Part shown: positions 1 to 7,914 of the stretch, piece after piece
Numbering within the stretch: position 1 is the first letter of the stretch
Layout of the letters: the number at the start of each line of letters is the position of its first letter
Assembly: GCA_024227995.1 (NCBI GenBank)
Contig: CP100465.1
Coordinates: 1,178,001 to 1,242,000, forward strand
Direction: 5' to 3'
Length of the DNA: 64,000 bases
Source: Halomicrococcus gelatinilyticus
GTDB lineage: Archaea > Halobacteriota > Halobacteria > Halobacteriales > Haladaptataceae
Notes under the pieces: generated by a model
Told to the model about the DNA's origin: nothing
Database searches by the model: none
What the model saw: the letters and a program-made list of their open reading frames with translations, nothing else
Made by a program: the position numbers and the translations under genes

Positions 1-261
1 TTCGGCGGCCACCACGCGCTGAACTTCGAGATCTACGGCCACTTCACCAGTCCCATCCGGCGGCTCTCGGACCTCGTCAACCACTGGATCGTCTACACGA
101 ACGACGTGCCCGAGGACCTCCCCGCGCTCTGCGAGCACGCGAGCGACAAGCAGGCCGACGCCGAGGCCTGCGAGCGCGAGTACAAGCAGTTCCTCGAGGA
201 GGTCGGCCTCGACGCGGCCGCCGTCAACAACCGCGGCATCGAGGTCGTCGAAGAGGACTAG
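1..261 (+). CDS. RNB-domain exoribonuclease (RNase R/RNase II family), C-terminal part
   Basis: The window opens inside this gene; frame 1 is open for 86 residues to a TAG at 259-261. Seen: the stretch HFTSPIRRLSDLVNHW near residue 14 matches the strongly conserved end of the RNB catalytic domain (family form HFTSPIRRYxDLxxHR). About 65 residues follow, with no S1 domain before the stop. In the family this domain degrades RNA 3' to 5' with Mg2+. The missing S1 domain fits the short RNB proteins of haloarchaea, but the N-terminus is outside the window, so the full architecture is unknown. The stop shares the CTAG tetranucleotide with the stop of the convergent GNAT gene. Confidence 0.8.
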   Translation, partial: FGGHHALNFEIYGHFTSPIRRLSDLVNHWIVYTNDVPEDLPALCEHASDKQADAEACEREYKQFLEEVGLDAAAVNNRGIEVVEED

Positions 262-758
262 AGCTCCTTCTCGCGAAGGTAATCGTCGACGGTCGCGCCG
301 AACAGTTCCTGTTCGCGCTCCTCGACCACCGCGTACCCGCGCTTCTCGTAGAAGGCGTTGCCGACGTCGTTGCCGGCCATGACCGCCAACCGGAGGCGGT
401 CAGCCTCCTCGTCGCGAAGCCAGCCTTCGATCCGGTCGAGCAGGGCGGTGCCGACGCCCTCTCCCCACTGCTCCGGGTCGACGTAGATGCGCGCGAGCCA
501 CGCTGGCTCGCCCTCGTCGCCGAGGACGGCCTGCGCGAAGCCGACGACGCCGACCCCGACGGCCGCCACCAGGAACAGGCCGTCGTCTCGCCGTACCGAC
601 TCCGCGAGACTGTCCACGTCGTACCACTCGTCTATCGCGCGCTCGACGGCGTCCGGACCGACGACGTCGTCGTGAGCGGCGTGCCACGACTCGCGCGCGA
701 CCCGTCGGATGGCCGCGACGTCGTCGGCCGTCGCCTCGCGGACGGTCGAGTCGTCCAT
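258..758 (-). CDS. GNAT-family N-acetyltransferase
   Basis: 166 residues starting at an ATG whose product begins MDDSTVRE; the open frame runs further upstream but that extension is Arg/Pro-rich and looks non-coding. Seen: the acetyl-CoA binding motif A (IYVDPEQWGEGVG, around residues 90-102, the Q/RxxGxG/A signature) after the beta-4 strand, and a C-terminal NAFYEKRGY block typical of GNATs. Family knowledge: transfer of an acetyl group from acetyl-CoA to an amine. The substrate cannot be read from sequence. It is divergent from the UDG-family gene (77-bp gap) and convergent with the RNB nuclease. Confidence 0.9.
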   Translation of the reverse strand: MDDSTVREATADDVAAIRRVARESWHAAHDDVVGPDAVERAIDEWYDVDSLAESVRRDDGLFLVAAVGVGVVGFAQAVLGDEGEPAWLARIYVDPEQWGEGVGTALLDRIEGWLRDEEADRLRLAVMAGNDVGNAFYEKRGYAVVEEREQELFGATVDDYLREKEL

Positions 759-835
759 GCGCGAGACGTACACATCGAGCGACAAATCCTTTCCGCGAGC
801 GCAGGGTTGAGTACCGAGCGTCGCCAACGCCGACC

Positions 836-1465
836 GTGCCCGCGTTCCCCGACCCGGACTCCCGCAACGTCCTCGAACCCGACTGCTCGCGCTGTCCCGA
901 CCTCGTCGAGTGCCGCGAGCGCATCGCGTGGGGGAACGGCCCGCTCGACGCTGACGTGGTGGTGGTCGGGGAAGCGCCCGCATACGGGAACGCCGACGCC
1001 GACCGCTGGCGGGGCGGCAACTGGACGGGGATGGCCTACACCTCGCGTCACTCCGGCCGGCGCGTCCGGAACCTGTTCGCGGCGGCCGGCTACGGACCGG
1101 ACGACTGCTACTTCACGAACGCGGTGAAGTGCTTCCCGGAGGGCGATGACGGGAGCAACCGCGAGCCCCGACCCGAGGAGCGAGCGAACTGCTTCGACCA
1201 CCTGCGGACGGAGATCGCGCAGGTCGACCCGGGCGTGGTGGCGACGACTGGCAAGCACGCGACGGCGGCGCTGCTCGAGTTCGAGTCGATACCGATGGAC
1301 AGGTTCCTCGACCGCGTTCTCGACCCCGTCGACTGCAAGCGACTGGGCGTGACCGCGCTGCCGCTACTTCATCCGTCGTACGAGAACGTCTGGCAGGCGC
1401 GGCTCGGCTACGACCGCGAGGAGTACGTCGCCGCAGTCGCGGTGCGGCTCGACGCGCACGTCTGA
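836..1465 (+). CDS. uracil-DNA glycosylase superfamily protein, family-4-like with Fe-S cysteines
   Basis: 209 residues from a GTG start. Four cysteines lie where family 4 UDGs bind a 4Fe-4S cluster: Cys17 and Cys20 (CxxC) at the N-terminus, then one in TNAVKCF and one in ERANCFDHL. A further Cys26 is present. Motif 1 begins GEAPAYGN at residue 45, but the usual GxPFVGRAG loop is replaced by a longer GGNWTGMAYTSRHSGRR segment, so the active-site pocket differs from classical family 4. The motif 2 region reads LHPSY. Likely a DNA base-excision enzyme or a haloarchaeal relative; whether uracil is its substrate is uncertain. It is tail-to-tail with the HalOD1 gene. Confidence 0.8.
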   Translation: MPAFPDPDSRNVLEPDCSRCPDLVECRERIAWGNGPLDADVVVVGEAPAYGNADADRWRGGNWTGMAYTSRHSGRRVRNLFAAAGYGPDDCYFTNAVKCFPEGDDGSNREPRPEERANCFDHLRTEIAQVDPGVVATTGKHATAALLEFESIPMDRFLDRVLDPVDCKRLGVTALPLLHPSYENVWQARLGYDREEYVAAVAVRLDAHV

Positions 1466-1765
1466 CTACTCGTCTGCCGAACCGGCGTCGGAGTCGCCCG
1501 TCTCGTCGGCATCGCCGACGTACACGTCGCCATCGCTGTGCGCGCTCACCTGGTGGCCGTGATAGGCGAAGACTATCTTCCCGCCCTTCCGTGGTTTCCC
1601 GTCGACGCGTGGACCGAACAGCGCGTCCAGCGCGTCGGGGTCGACCACGTCGTACAGCTGTGGACGGACGTCGTTGGGGTCGGTGTCTTCGTGCGCCGCG
1701 ATGGCGTTGACGACGGCCGTGCTCAACCGCTCGCCGTCGTCTCGGCTGTAGACCGTATGGGCCAT
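1466..1765 (-). CDS. HalOD1 output domain protein
   Basis: 99 residues from the ATG giving MAHTVYSRDDGERLS; an upstream in-frame start would add 13 Cys-rich residues that do not fit. The order (N-terminal strand, helix with LSTAVVNAIAAHEDTDPNDV, then PQLYDVVDPDALDALF, then a beta hairpin ending in FAYHGHQVS) matches HalOD1, a domain of about 80 residues found alone or attached to sensor proteins in haloarchaea. Its role is thought to be signalling output, but no activity has been assigned. The acidic tail (about 20 residues) is low complexity. Stop codons are adjacent to those of the convergent UDG-like gene. Confidence 0.75.
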   Translation of the reverse strand: MAHTVYSRDDGERLSTAVVNAIAAHEDTDPNDVRPQLYDVVDPDALDALFGPRVDGKPRKGGKIVFAYHGHQVSAHSDGDVYVGDADETGDSDAGSADE

Positions 1766-2184
1766 TTCACAACCGCAACAGAGGAAGGTAGAGCGAATAA
1801 GCATGTCGGCGGAAAGCGTCGGTTACGAGCGCGTCGTTCGCCGTCGTCTCAGGGCGCGTCGAGGCATATTCCGGGCGTCGAGCGGTATGATTGCGTGACC
1901 GGCGACGAAGAGAGTGACCCATTCGTCGGGAACCGAAGCCAGAGCGCCCCGACCCGGCGCTAACAACCGATACACCCCGCCGGTTTGATATCGGGGACTC
2001 CCGCGTTACCGGCCTGCGTAGCCTTCGCGGCGGGCGTGCGGCGTCAAGCGACTGGCGAACAGGCGGAGCGCGTCGGGCATGGCACGGCGCAGCCCGAACC
2101 CGGACGTGGTCGGCCGGGAATCGCCAGTGAACGACGAGTCGGCGGCCCCAATGTTAAATATGTTACCCGAGTGAAGTCAAATGA
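1766..2184. other. intergenic region of about 420 bp
   Basis: Short open frames here are Arg/Pro-rich and show no coding character. The only recognisable element is the AT-rich promoter at its right edge, listed separately. No tRNA, repeat or hairpin of note was seen. Confidence 0.5.
2154..2161 (+). promoter_or_regulatory. box A promoter, leaderless
   Basis: TTAAATAT lies 24-31 nt before the ATG at 2185 in an otherwise GC-rich stretch, the spacing expected for transcription starting at or next to the start codon. Confidence 0.55.
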
Positions 2185-2958
2185 ATGACGGTCTCGGAGG
2201 AGCTGGCGGAGGAGCGGATCGAACGGTTCGAGCGGTCGATGACCCGGTCGAAGTGGAAACTGGAGAATCAGGACCTCAGCCAGGAGAGCGTCTCCCGCGT
2301 CCACAACTCCATCGGACGGGACGAAGAAAAGATCGGCCTGTACCGGCTTCTGCTTGGGGACGTCGCGGCCGCTACGGAGCACCTCGAAGAGGCGACGCGG
2401 CGGTACGCGCTGAAGTACGAGCACAAGCGGACGTACGAAGCGGAGGAGAACGACCAGGCGACCTGGCAGACGCAGCGATCGATCCTCGAACGGCTGACGT
2501 ACGCCGCGCTCCTCTCGCGGAACGACGCGTCGGTCGAGGAGGCGGCCGCGAAGGTCGACGACCTGGACGCGTACAGACGCCAGTTCCCCAGGATGGTCCA
2601 CAAGTACCACTTCACGACGGCGCTGGCACGTGTGGCGGCGGACGCCGACGACCAGCGGGAGCGCGTGGACGCGTTCGGCGACAGTCTCGCCGACGTGAAG
2701 CCGGACCACCAGCCGTACTTCGGCAACCTGGCGACGATACTCGATGGAATCGTCAGCGGCGACGAAGCGACGGTGCGCGACGGACTAGAGGCCTACCTCG
2801 ACGACTACGACGAGGACAGGAACGACGACCCGGAGTCGCTCTCCGACCGCGTCTCCAAACGGGCCACGGCGCTGTACCTGCTCGCGAAGCGACGCGGGGT
2901 CGACGTCGAGATCGAGAGCCGGTACATTCCGGACTGTCTCCGCTCGGTCGGACAGTGA
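2185..2958 (+). CDS. all-helical haloarchaeal protein, possibly Imm49-like
   Basis: 257 residues, soluble, almost entirely predicted helical and rich in Asp, Glu and Arg. An N-terminal MTVSEELAEERIERFERS helix is followed by helical hairpins and a C-terminal block ATALYLLAKRRGVDVEIESRYIP. The pattern of helices followed by an 'A-L-A-K-x-x-G-x-x-V' end resembles proteins annotated as immunity 49 family in haloarchaea, but I have no alignment and no toxin gene lies next to it. The start is supported by a box A 24-31 nt upstream. A 4-nt earlier ATG at 2181 belongs to another frame. Function not assigned. Confidence 0.65.
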   Translation: MTVSEELAEERIERFERSMTRSKWKLENQDLSQESVSRVHNSIGRDEEKIGLYRLLLGDVAAATEHLEEATRRYALKYEHKRTYEAEENDQATWQTQRSILERLTYAALLSRNDASVEEAAAKVDDLDAYRRQFPRMVHKYHFTTALARVAADADDQRERVDAFGDSLADVKPDHQPYFGNLATILDGIVSGDEATVRDGLEAYLDDYDEDRNDDPESLSDRVSKRATALYLLAKRRGVDVEIESRYIPDCLRSVGQ

Positions 2959-3115
2959 GCGGCTGCCACCACGACGAGCCGAAACCACGCGCTTCGTTCC
3001 GGACGGCGACGTCGTCCAGCGAGACGGGAACGGCCTGGTTCGAGGACCGATTCGACGGATGGCGTGACGAGGAGCTTTTCTGAAGGGACGGGACCGAGCA
3101 AGCAAGCGGACGCGA

Positions 3116-3306
3116 ATGGACTCACCCAGAGAGAACCGTGAACTCGCCGAGGAGAGAGGTAGTCCCATCGAGAGAGAATAGTGGACTCGCCGAGACAGAA
3201 TAGTGGACTCGCCGGGACCGAGCAAACGCTTCGCGTTTGCGAGGGTCGGCGAGTCCACGAACGACTGACGGAGCGAAGCGACGGAAGGAGTGAGTGGACT
3301 CGCCGG
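3116..3306. repeat. cluster of short copies of the tRNA-Ala 3' end
   Basis: The 336-bp gap between the 2185-2958 gene and tRNA-Ala holds no gene but several copies of the tRNA's 3'-terminal sequence. GTGGACTCGCCG occurs at 3181, 3203 and at the tRNA itself (3294), with degenerate forms at 3115 (ATGGACTCACC) and 3138 (GTGAACTCGCCG), and the reverse complement CGGCGAGTCCAC at 3247-3258. GGGACCGAGCA also occurs twice (3090, 3213). These look like remnants of repeated integration/excision at the tRNA 3' end or local duplication; no integrase remains. Confidence 0.7.
3203..3258 (-). repeat. nested hairpin downstream of tRNA-Ala
   Basis: Outer arms GTGGACTCGCCG (3203-3214) and CGGCGAGTCCAC (3247-3258) form a perfect 12-bp stem. 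Inside it, GCAAACGC (3222-3229) and GCGTTTGC (3233-3240) form a perfect 8-bp stem with a 3-nt loop. It lies 36 nt downstream of tRNA-Ala on the same strand, so it would be in the tRNA's 3' trailer if transcription continues. It may act in termination or processing, or be a by-product of duplicated tRNA ends. Confidence 0.6.
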
Positions 3307-3366
3307 GATTTGAACCCGGGGCCTCTTCCTTGCGAAGGAAGCGATCTGCCGCTGATCTACGAGCCC
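3295..3366 (-). tRNA. tRNA-Ala (anticodon CGC)
   Basis: 72 nt fold cleanly: acceptor GGGCTCG pairs with CGAGTCC (one G-U), discriminator A; D stem GATC/GATC; anticodon stem CTTCC/GGAAG around loop TTCGCAA, so the anticodon CGC reads GCG (Ala); T stem CCGGG/CCCGG with loop TTCAAAT. No intron and no encoded CCA. It stands alone, 8 nt upstream of the rhomboid stop on the opposite side of the repeat cluster. Confidence 0.95.
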
Positions 3367-3374
3367 TCGCATCA

Positions 3375-3986
3375 TCATACCGGCCGGCGATTATTAGTAC
3401 CTTGTGTTTCGACGCGCAGGATGTGAAGACGTCCCGCGACCAGTCCGAGCGCGAGGCCGGTGAAGTGGGCGATGAGGGCGACGCCAGGGGCGGCCGTCGT
3501 GGCGGTCACGGCGAGCGCGAACGCGGCGACGAGCGCGACCTGCACCCCGGGAGAGAGTTCGACGCGGCCGAGCACGGCGTCGGTGACGAGGTTCCCGGCG
3601 AGCAGGTAGCCGAAGAGGCCGAACACCGCGCCGCTTGCGCCGAGGACGGCGGTGGGCGGGCCGAAGAGGTCGCCGAGCAGCACCTGCGACACGCCGGCCG
3701 CCATCCCGACGGACGCGAAGAAGGCGTGGAAGCGTAGGGTCGTGGTCACGCGTTCGACGAGCATGCCCACGAACAGCAGGGCGACGGAGTTCGACAGCAG
3801 GTGGGGAACGGACGCGTGGGCGTAGACGCTCAGCGGGAGCGTCCACGGGTGCGTCGTGAGCGGCGGGGCGAGGGCGAAGAGTCCGATCGCTACCGTCGGC
3901 GCGACGAGACCGACGAGGGACTGGAGGGAGAAGACGACGGCGAAGACGGTCAGCGTCTGGACCGTCGGACTACCGGACGTTCGCAT
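3375..3986 (-). CDS. rhomboid-family intramembrane serine protease
   Basis: 203 residues from ATG (a GTG two codons earlier, at 3992, is an alternative). About six hydrophobic segments. The catalytic serine motif GASGAVFG is present in the middle, and the catalytic His is in AHFTGLALG of the last membrane helix; the HPWTLPLSVYAHASVPHLLSN region gives the usual loop-1/TM2 histidine and asparagine signature (HLLSNS). All expected catalytic residues are therefore present. Family role: cleavage of transmembrane substrates within the bilayer; substrates unknown. Monocistronic between tRNA-Ala and the rps10 terminator. Confidence 0.9.
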   Translation of the reverse strand: MRTSGSPTVQTLTVFAVVFSLQSLVGLVAPTVAIGLFALAPPLTTHPWTLPLSVYAHASVPHLLSNSVALLFVGMLVERVTTTLRFHAFFASVGMAAGVSQVLLGDLFGPPTAVLGASGAVFGLFGYLLAGNLVTDAVLGRVELSPGVQVALVAAFALAVTATTAAPGVALIAHFTGLALGLVAGRLHILRVETQGTNNRRPV

Positions 3987-4055
3987 ACCCACTACAGGTG
4001 CCGGGTCGACAAAAAACGTCGTGGAGCGAGTCCCGGGACGGTGCCGCAGCTAGGT

Positions 4056-4077
4056 GGGAAAAGAAAACAGGAAGATA
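4056..4077 (-). terminator. T-rich terminator after rps10
   Basis: On the transcribed strand the sequence right after the rps10 stop (4085) becomes pyrimidine-rich with runs TTTT and TTTT in CTGTTTTCTTTTCCC. Archaeal RNA polymerase terminates at such T tracts without needing a hairpin. It marks the end of the EF-1alpha/rps10 transcript. Confidence 0.5.
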
Positions 4078-4084
4078 GGGTGGA

Positions 4085-4393
4085 TCAGTCCTCGAGGACG
4101 ATCTCGATGCTCACGTCGTTCGGGACCTGGATGCGCATCAGCTGCCGGAGCGCCCGTTCGTCGGCGTCGAGGTCGATGAGGCGCTTGTGGACGCGCATCT
4201 CCCAGTGTTCCCACGTCGCGGTCCCTTCGCCGTCGGGGGACTTGCGGGTGGGAATCTCCAGCGTTTTCGTCGGAAGCGGGATGGGCCCGCTCAGGGAGAC
4301 GCCGGTTTTCTCGGCGATCTCGCGGACGTCGTCGCAGATGTCGTCGAGGTCCGAGGGGTTGGCACCTGCGAGACGGACTCGTGCCTGCTGCAT
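4085..4393 (-). CDS. rps10: 30S ribosomal protein S10 (uS10)
   Basis: 102 residues, full length for archaeal S10. Seen: [10 protein letters not shown] start, [15 protein letters not shown] block and the [11 protein letters not shown] motif that define the family. It binds the 3' major domain of 16S rRNA in the small-subunit head. It follows the EF-1alpha gene by 3 nt on the same strand, the conserved archaeal tuf-rps10 pair, so the two are surely co-transcribed. A T-rich terminator follows. Confidence 0.98.
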   Translation of the reverse strand: MQQARVRLAGANPSDLDDICDDVREIAEKTGVSLSGPIPLPTKTLEIPTRKSPDGEGTATWEHWEMRVHKRLIDLDADERALRQLMRIQVPNDVSIEIVLED

Positions 4394-4396
4394 CGT

Positions 4397-5668
4397 TTAG
4401 TTGCCTTCGTCGACGCTGAGGACCTTGCCAGCCGCGATGGTCTGACCCATGTCGCGGATGGCGAAGCTGCCGAGTTCGGGGATCTCGCTCGACGGCTCGA
4501 TGCTGAGCGGCTTCTGGGGTCGGATGGTGACGACCGCGGCGTCGCCGCTCTGGATGAAGTCGGGGTTCTCCTCCGCGACCTCACCGCTGGACGGGTCCAT
4601 CTTCTTGTCGATGGATTCGATCGTACAGGCAACCTGAGCCGTGTGAGCGTGGAAGACCGGCGTGTAGCCGGACGTGATGACGCTCGGGTGCTGCATCACG
4701 ACGATCTGGGCCTGGAACGTCTCGGCGACCGACGGCGGGTCGTCGGCGGGGCCACAGACGTCGCCGCGGCGGATGTCGTCCTTGCCGATGCCGCGGACGT
4801 TGAACCCGACGTTGTCACCGGGTTCTGCCTTCGGCACCTCTTCGTGGTGCATCTCGATGGTCTTGACCTCGCCACCGACGTCGCTGGGCTGGAAGCTGAC
4901 GTTGTCGCCCGTGTTCAGGGTACCCGTCTCGACGCGGCCGACCGGGACGGTCCCGATGCCGGAGATCGTGTAGACGTCCTGGATGGGCAGACGGAGGTCG
5001 GCCGACGTCGGCGGTTCCGGAACCGGCAGACCGTTGAGAGCCTCGAGGAGGGTCTCGCCGTCGTACCAGTCCGTCTCGTCCGACTCCTCGGCGATGTTGT
5101 CGCCCTCGAAGGCGGAGATCGGGATGAACGAGGCGTCGTCCGTGTTGAACTGGACCTGCTTGAGCAGTTCCTCGACCTCGTTGACGACCTCGTCGTACGT
5201 GCTCTGCTGGTAGTCGACGACGTCCATCTTGTTGATACCGACGATGAGCTCGTCGATACCGAGGGTGCGAGCCAGGAAGACGTGCTCCTGGGTCTGGGGC
5301 GCGACACCGTCGTCAGCGGCGACGACGAGGACGGCGTTGTCGGCCTGGGACGCGCCCGTGATCATGTTCTTCACGAAGTCGCGGTGGCCCGGACAGTCGA
5401 CGATGGTGAAGTAGTACTCGTCGGTGTCGAACTCCTGGTGGGCGATGTCGATGGTGACACCACGCTCGCGCTCCTCGGCGAGGTTGTCCATCACGTAGGC
5501 GAACTCGAAGCCGCCCTTGCCCTTCTCTTCGGCCTCTTCCTTGTGCTGTTCGATGACGTGCTCGGGTACGTTCCCCGTTTCGTAGAGGAGACGCCCGACC
5601 AGCGTGCTCTTACCGTGGTCGACGTGGCCGATGACGGCCAGGTTCTGGTGGGGTTTATCTTCGCTCAT
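4397..5668 (-). CDS. tuf: translation elongation factor EF-1 alpha
   Basis: 423 residues, normal length. G1 GHVDHGKS at residues 14-21, G3 DCPGH at 91-95, G4 NKMD at 146-149, followed by the two beta-barrel domains. It delivers aminoacyl-tRNA to the ribosomal A site as a GTP complex. Upstream on the minus strand a TTTTAA box lies about 50 nt before the ATG, implying a short leader. It forms an operon with rps10 (3-nt gap). It is separated from EF-2 by the hom/ACT pair and a small zinc-finger gene. Confidence 0.98.
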   Translation of the reverse strand: MSEDKPHQNLAVIGHVDHGKSTLVGRLLYETGNVPEHVIEQHKEEAEEKGKGGFEFAYVMDNLAEERERGVTIDIAHQEFDTDEYYFTIVDCPGHRDFVKNMITGASQADNAVLVVAADDGVAPQTQEHVFLARTLGIDELIVGINKMDVVDYQQSTYDEVVNEVEELLKQVQFNTDDASFIPISAFEGDNIAEESDETDWYDGETLLEALNGLPVPEPPTSADLRLPIQDVYTISGIGTVPVGRVETGTLNTGDNVSFQPSDVGGEVKTIEMHHEEVPKAEPGDNVGFNVRGIGKDDIRRGDVCGPADDPPSVAETFQAQIVVMQHPSVITSGYTPVFHAHTAQVACTIESIDKKMDPSSGEVAEENPDFIQSGDAAVVTIRPQKPLSIEPSSEIPELGSFAIRDMGQTIAAGKVLSVDEGN

Positions 5669-5822
5669 TGTATCTCACGCGCAGACGCGCTCTGTCGGAA
5701 TGATTTGGCAGAAGCGGTTAAAACCATTTCGATACGCTATGCAGGCCATCTCCGCGCCGTCTGGCGGTTAGTGGCAACGAGTGGCACGGATTGGGGCGAG
5801 CCTGAATCGTCGAACGGACCGC

Positions 5823-6770
5823 TTACCGCTGCGGGTCGAGCGCGTTGACGTCGGCGAGCACGGCCGACGCGGTCTCCGGACCGCCCGCGCCCCGGCCGCT
5901 CAGGTTCAGTCGCCCGCCGCGGCGGGTCTCGAACTGCACGATGTTGCGCGTCCCCGACACGGCGAGCGTCCCGTGTTCCGGAACGAGGCGCGGCCCGACC
6001 CGGACGCCGCCGTCGACCTCCCCGACGAGTCGGATGGTGCGGCCGTCCTCGGCGGCGAGCGCGAGCGCGCTCGTCGGCAGGTCGCGGATGCCGGCCACCG
6101 TCGCGTCGTCGAGCGTGTGGCCGCCGCCCTTGAGCACGTTGGCGAGGATGACGCACTTCAGCGCAGCGTCGGTCCCGTCCACGTCGAACGTGGGGTCGGC
6201 CTCGGCCACCCCGAGGTCCTGGGCCTCCGCGAGCACGTGCTCGTAGCTCAGCCCCTCCGCTGCCATCCGCGAGAGGACGAAGTTCGCGGTGCCGTTCAGC
6301 ACGCCCCGGACCGCCGTGACGTTCTCCGCACCGCGGCCCTCGATGGTCGAGAGGACGGGGATGGCCCCGCCTACGGTCGCCTCGAACCGGACCTGGCCCT
6401 CGCTCTCGCGTTCGAGCGCGCGCAGGTCGTCGTACCGCTGGGCCACGGGTCCCTTGTTCGCCAGCACGACGTGCCGGTCGGCCTCCAGGGCGGCCCGGAC
6501 GTGGCCGAACCCGGGCTGGGCGTCGCCCAGCGTCGTCGGCGTCGCCTCGACCAGCGCGTCGTACTCGGCCGCGAGGGCGTCCTCGACGGACGCCGAACCG
6601 ACGCTGCCCGCCTCGTCCTTGCGGGCGAACGCGCGCTCGACGTCGACGCCCGCGGGGTCGACGACCGCGCCGGTGGAGTCGGCCAGCGCGGTCACCTCGT
6701 GGCCGTACTCGTGTGCGAGTTCGGCGACCGAGCGCCCGACAGCGCCGGCCCCCAGGACGGCGAGCCTCAC
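5823..6770 (-). CDS. hom: homoserine dehydrogenase
   Basis: 315 residues from a GTG start. N-terminal Rossmann NAD(P) motif (LAVLGAGAVG at residues 3-12), catalytic-domain signatures VVLANKGP, GGAIPVLSTIEGR and the homoserine dehydrogenase signature region AQDLGVAEADPTFDVDGTDAALK. It catalyses reduction of aspartate semialdehyde to homoserine on the route to threonine and methionine. It has no C-terminal ACT domain. The GTG start overlaps the stop of the upstream ACT-domain gene (GTGA), so the two are translationally coupled and the ACT protein is likely its regulatory partner. Confidence 0.95.
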   Translation of the reverse strand: MRLAVLGAGAVGRSVAELAHEYGHEVTALADSTGAVVDPAGVDVERAFARKDEAGSVGSASVEDALAAEYDALVEATPTTLGDAQPGFGHVRAALEADRHVVLANKGPVAQRYDDLRALERESEGQVRFEATVGGAIPVLSTIEGRGAENVTAVRGVLNGTANFVLSRMAAEGLSYEHVLAEAQDLGVAEADPTFDVDGTDAALKCVILANVLKGGGHTLDDATVAGIRDLPTSALALAAEDGRTIRLVGEVDGGVRVGPRLVPEHGTLAVSGTRNIVQFETRRGGRLNLSGRGAGGPETASAVLADVNALDPQR

Positions 6771-7294
6771 GCCATCCCCTCCGTGAGCGGCTCGATGGCG
6801 CGCAGTTCCTTCTCGGCCGCGACCGCACGGACGGACGCGATCACGTCGCCGACGCGGTCGGACGACGTCGCGAGGCGCAGGCGGGCGCTGGCGGTCTCGC
6901 CGGCCGGCGCGGACATCGACAGGTCGACGACCGAGGCGCCGGTCTCGGACTCGATGCGCGAGACGGTCGCGGAGACGTCGGCCTCGACGACCGGTCCCGT
7001 CAACAGCACGGTGACCTCCTCGTCGTAGCGTTCCGCCCCCGCCCGGACGACGTTCACGCTCGCCTCGCGCAGCGCCGCCACGATAGCGTCGAAGCGGTCG
7101 GGCGGACACTCCATGTCGACCTCGATGGGGATGTGGCCGCGCGGTGTGAGCGACCCGCGTTCGTGGAACACGCTCAGCAGGTTCCCGCCGTGTTCCGCGA
7201 TGGGTTCGAGGGCGCGCAGCAGTTCGCCGGGTTCGTCCGCCAGTTCGAGACGGACGGTGTACGCCTGCACGGATCCGTCACCGTGGTCGGTCAT
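6767..7294 (-). CDS. ACT-domain amino-acid-binding regulatory protein
   Basis: 175 residues from ATG. Two ACT-like modules: the first around residues 12-80 (YTVRLELADEPGELLRALEPIAEHGGNLLSV), the second about 90-165 (EVTVLLTGPVVEADVSATVSRIESETG). ACT domains bind amino acids and control linked enzymes. Its stop overlaps the hom start by 4 nt. Inference: it is the detached feedback subunit of homoserine dehydrogenase, sensing threonine or a related amino acid. Whether it binds the enzyme physically is untested. Confidence 0.85.
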   Translation of the reverse strand: MTDHGDGSVQAYTVRLELADEPGELLRALEPIAEHGGNLLSVFHERGSLTPRGHIPIEVDMECPPDRFDAIVAALREASVNVVRAGAERYDEEVTVLLTGPVVEADVSATVSRIESETGASVVDLSMSAPAGETASARLRLATSSDRVGDVIASVRAVAAEKELRAIEPLTEGMA

Positions 7295-7509
7295 GATGAG
7301 GGGATTCCGGGCCGGGAACGCATAAACGTTCACTCGGTCGCAACATTGTCCGGGGGCGCGACCGGTCGGTACAGCCACGCTGGCCGGGCGAGAACGGCAC
7401 TCCTAACGGTTAGCAACGGACTGCAACCGGGGTAGGTCCGGCGTTCGGACGGCGTTAGTCGGCACGTAGTAATAGCGCTGGAACGAGCACGTGATGGCAG
7501 GTGCTCTCG

Positions 7510-7647
7510 ATGACCGTCGACGACCACAGCGACACCGGCGTTCGAACCGACCAGCACGTCTGTGCGTTCTGCCAGACGATGTTCGACAGCAGCAAGCGGG
7601 TCTGTCCGTCCTGCGGCGCGGAGATCGTCATGCGCGGGGAACGGTGA
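7510..7647 (+). CDS. 45-residue zinc-finger mini-protein
   Basis: A short open frame (ATG 7510, TGA 7645) encodes 45 residues with two cysteine knuckles: CAFC about residue 18-21 and CPSC about residue 32-35, spaced as in a single zinc ribbon, with a polar acidic N-terminus (MTVDDHSDTGVRTD) and a short basic tail. Codons have the GC3 bias of neighbours. Such one-finger small proteins are a known haloarchaeal class and some are linked to stress or biofilm behaviour in Haloferax. No function can be assigned here. It is on the plus strand between two minus-strand operons. Confidence 0.75.
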   Translation: MTVDDHSDTGVRTDQHVCAFCQTMFDSSKRVCPSCGAEIVMRGER

Positions 7648-7914
7648 CGTCGGCGACCCGGCGGCAGGTCCGCCGTCGACGTGACCCCGTCGGGAACCAC
7701 GTGCGCTGACCACGGACGCTGACGGCCTTCGAACGCTGACGGACGACCGTCGGACTCGACCGGCGACGGTCGGACCGTACCGCGGCGGCCGGGCAGGCGG
7801 TGACGCCGACGCCGTGAGCCGGTAGCGGTGCGGAACGCCGGAGACGGCACTCGGGAGCGGTGCCGGACGCAGAACTCACCGGGCGCGAAAAAGCGGAAGA
7901 AGGACGGGTCGAAC

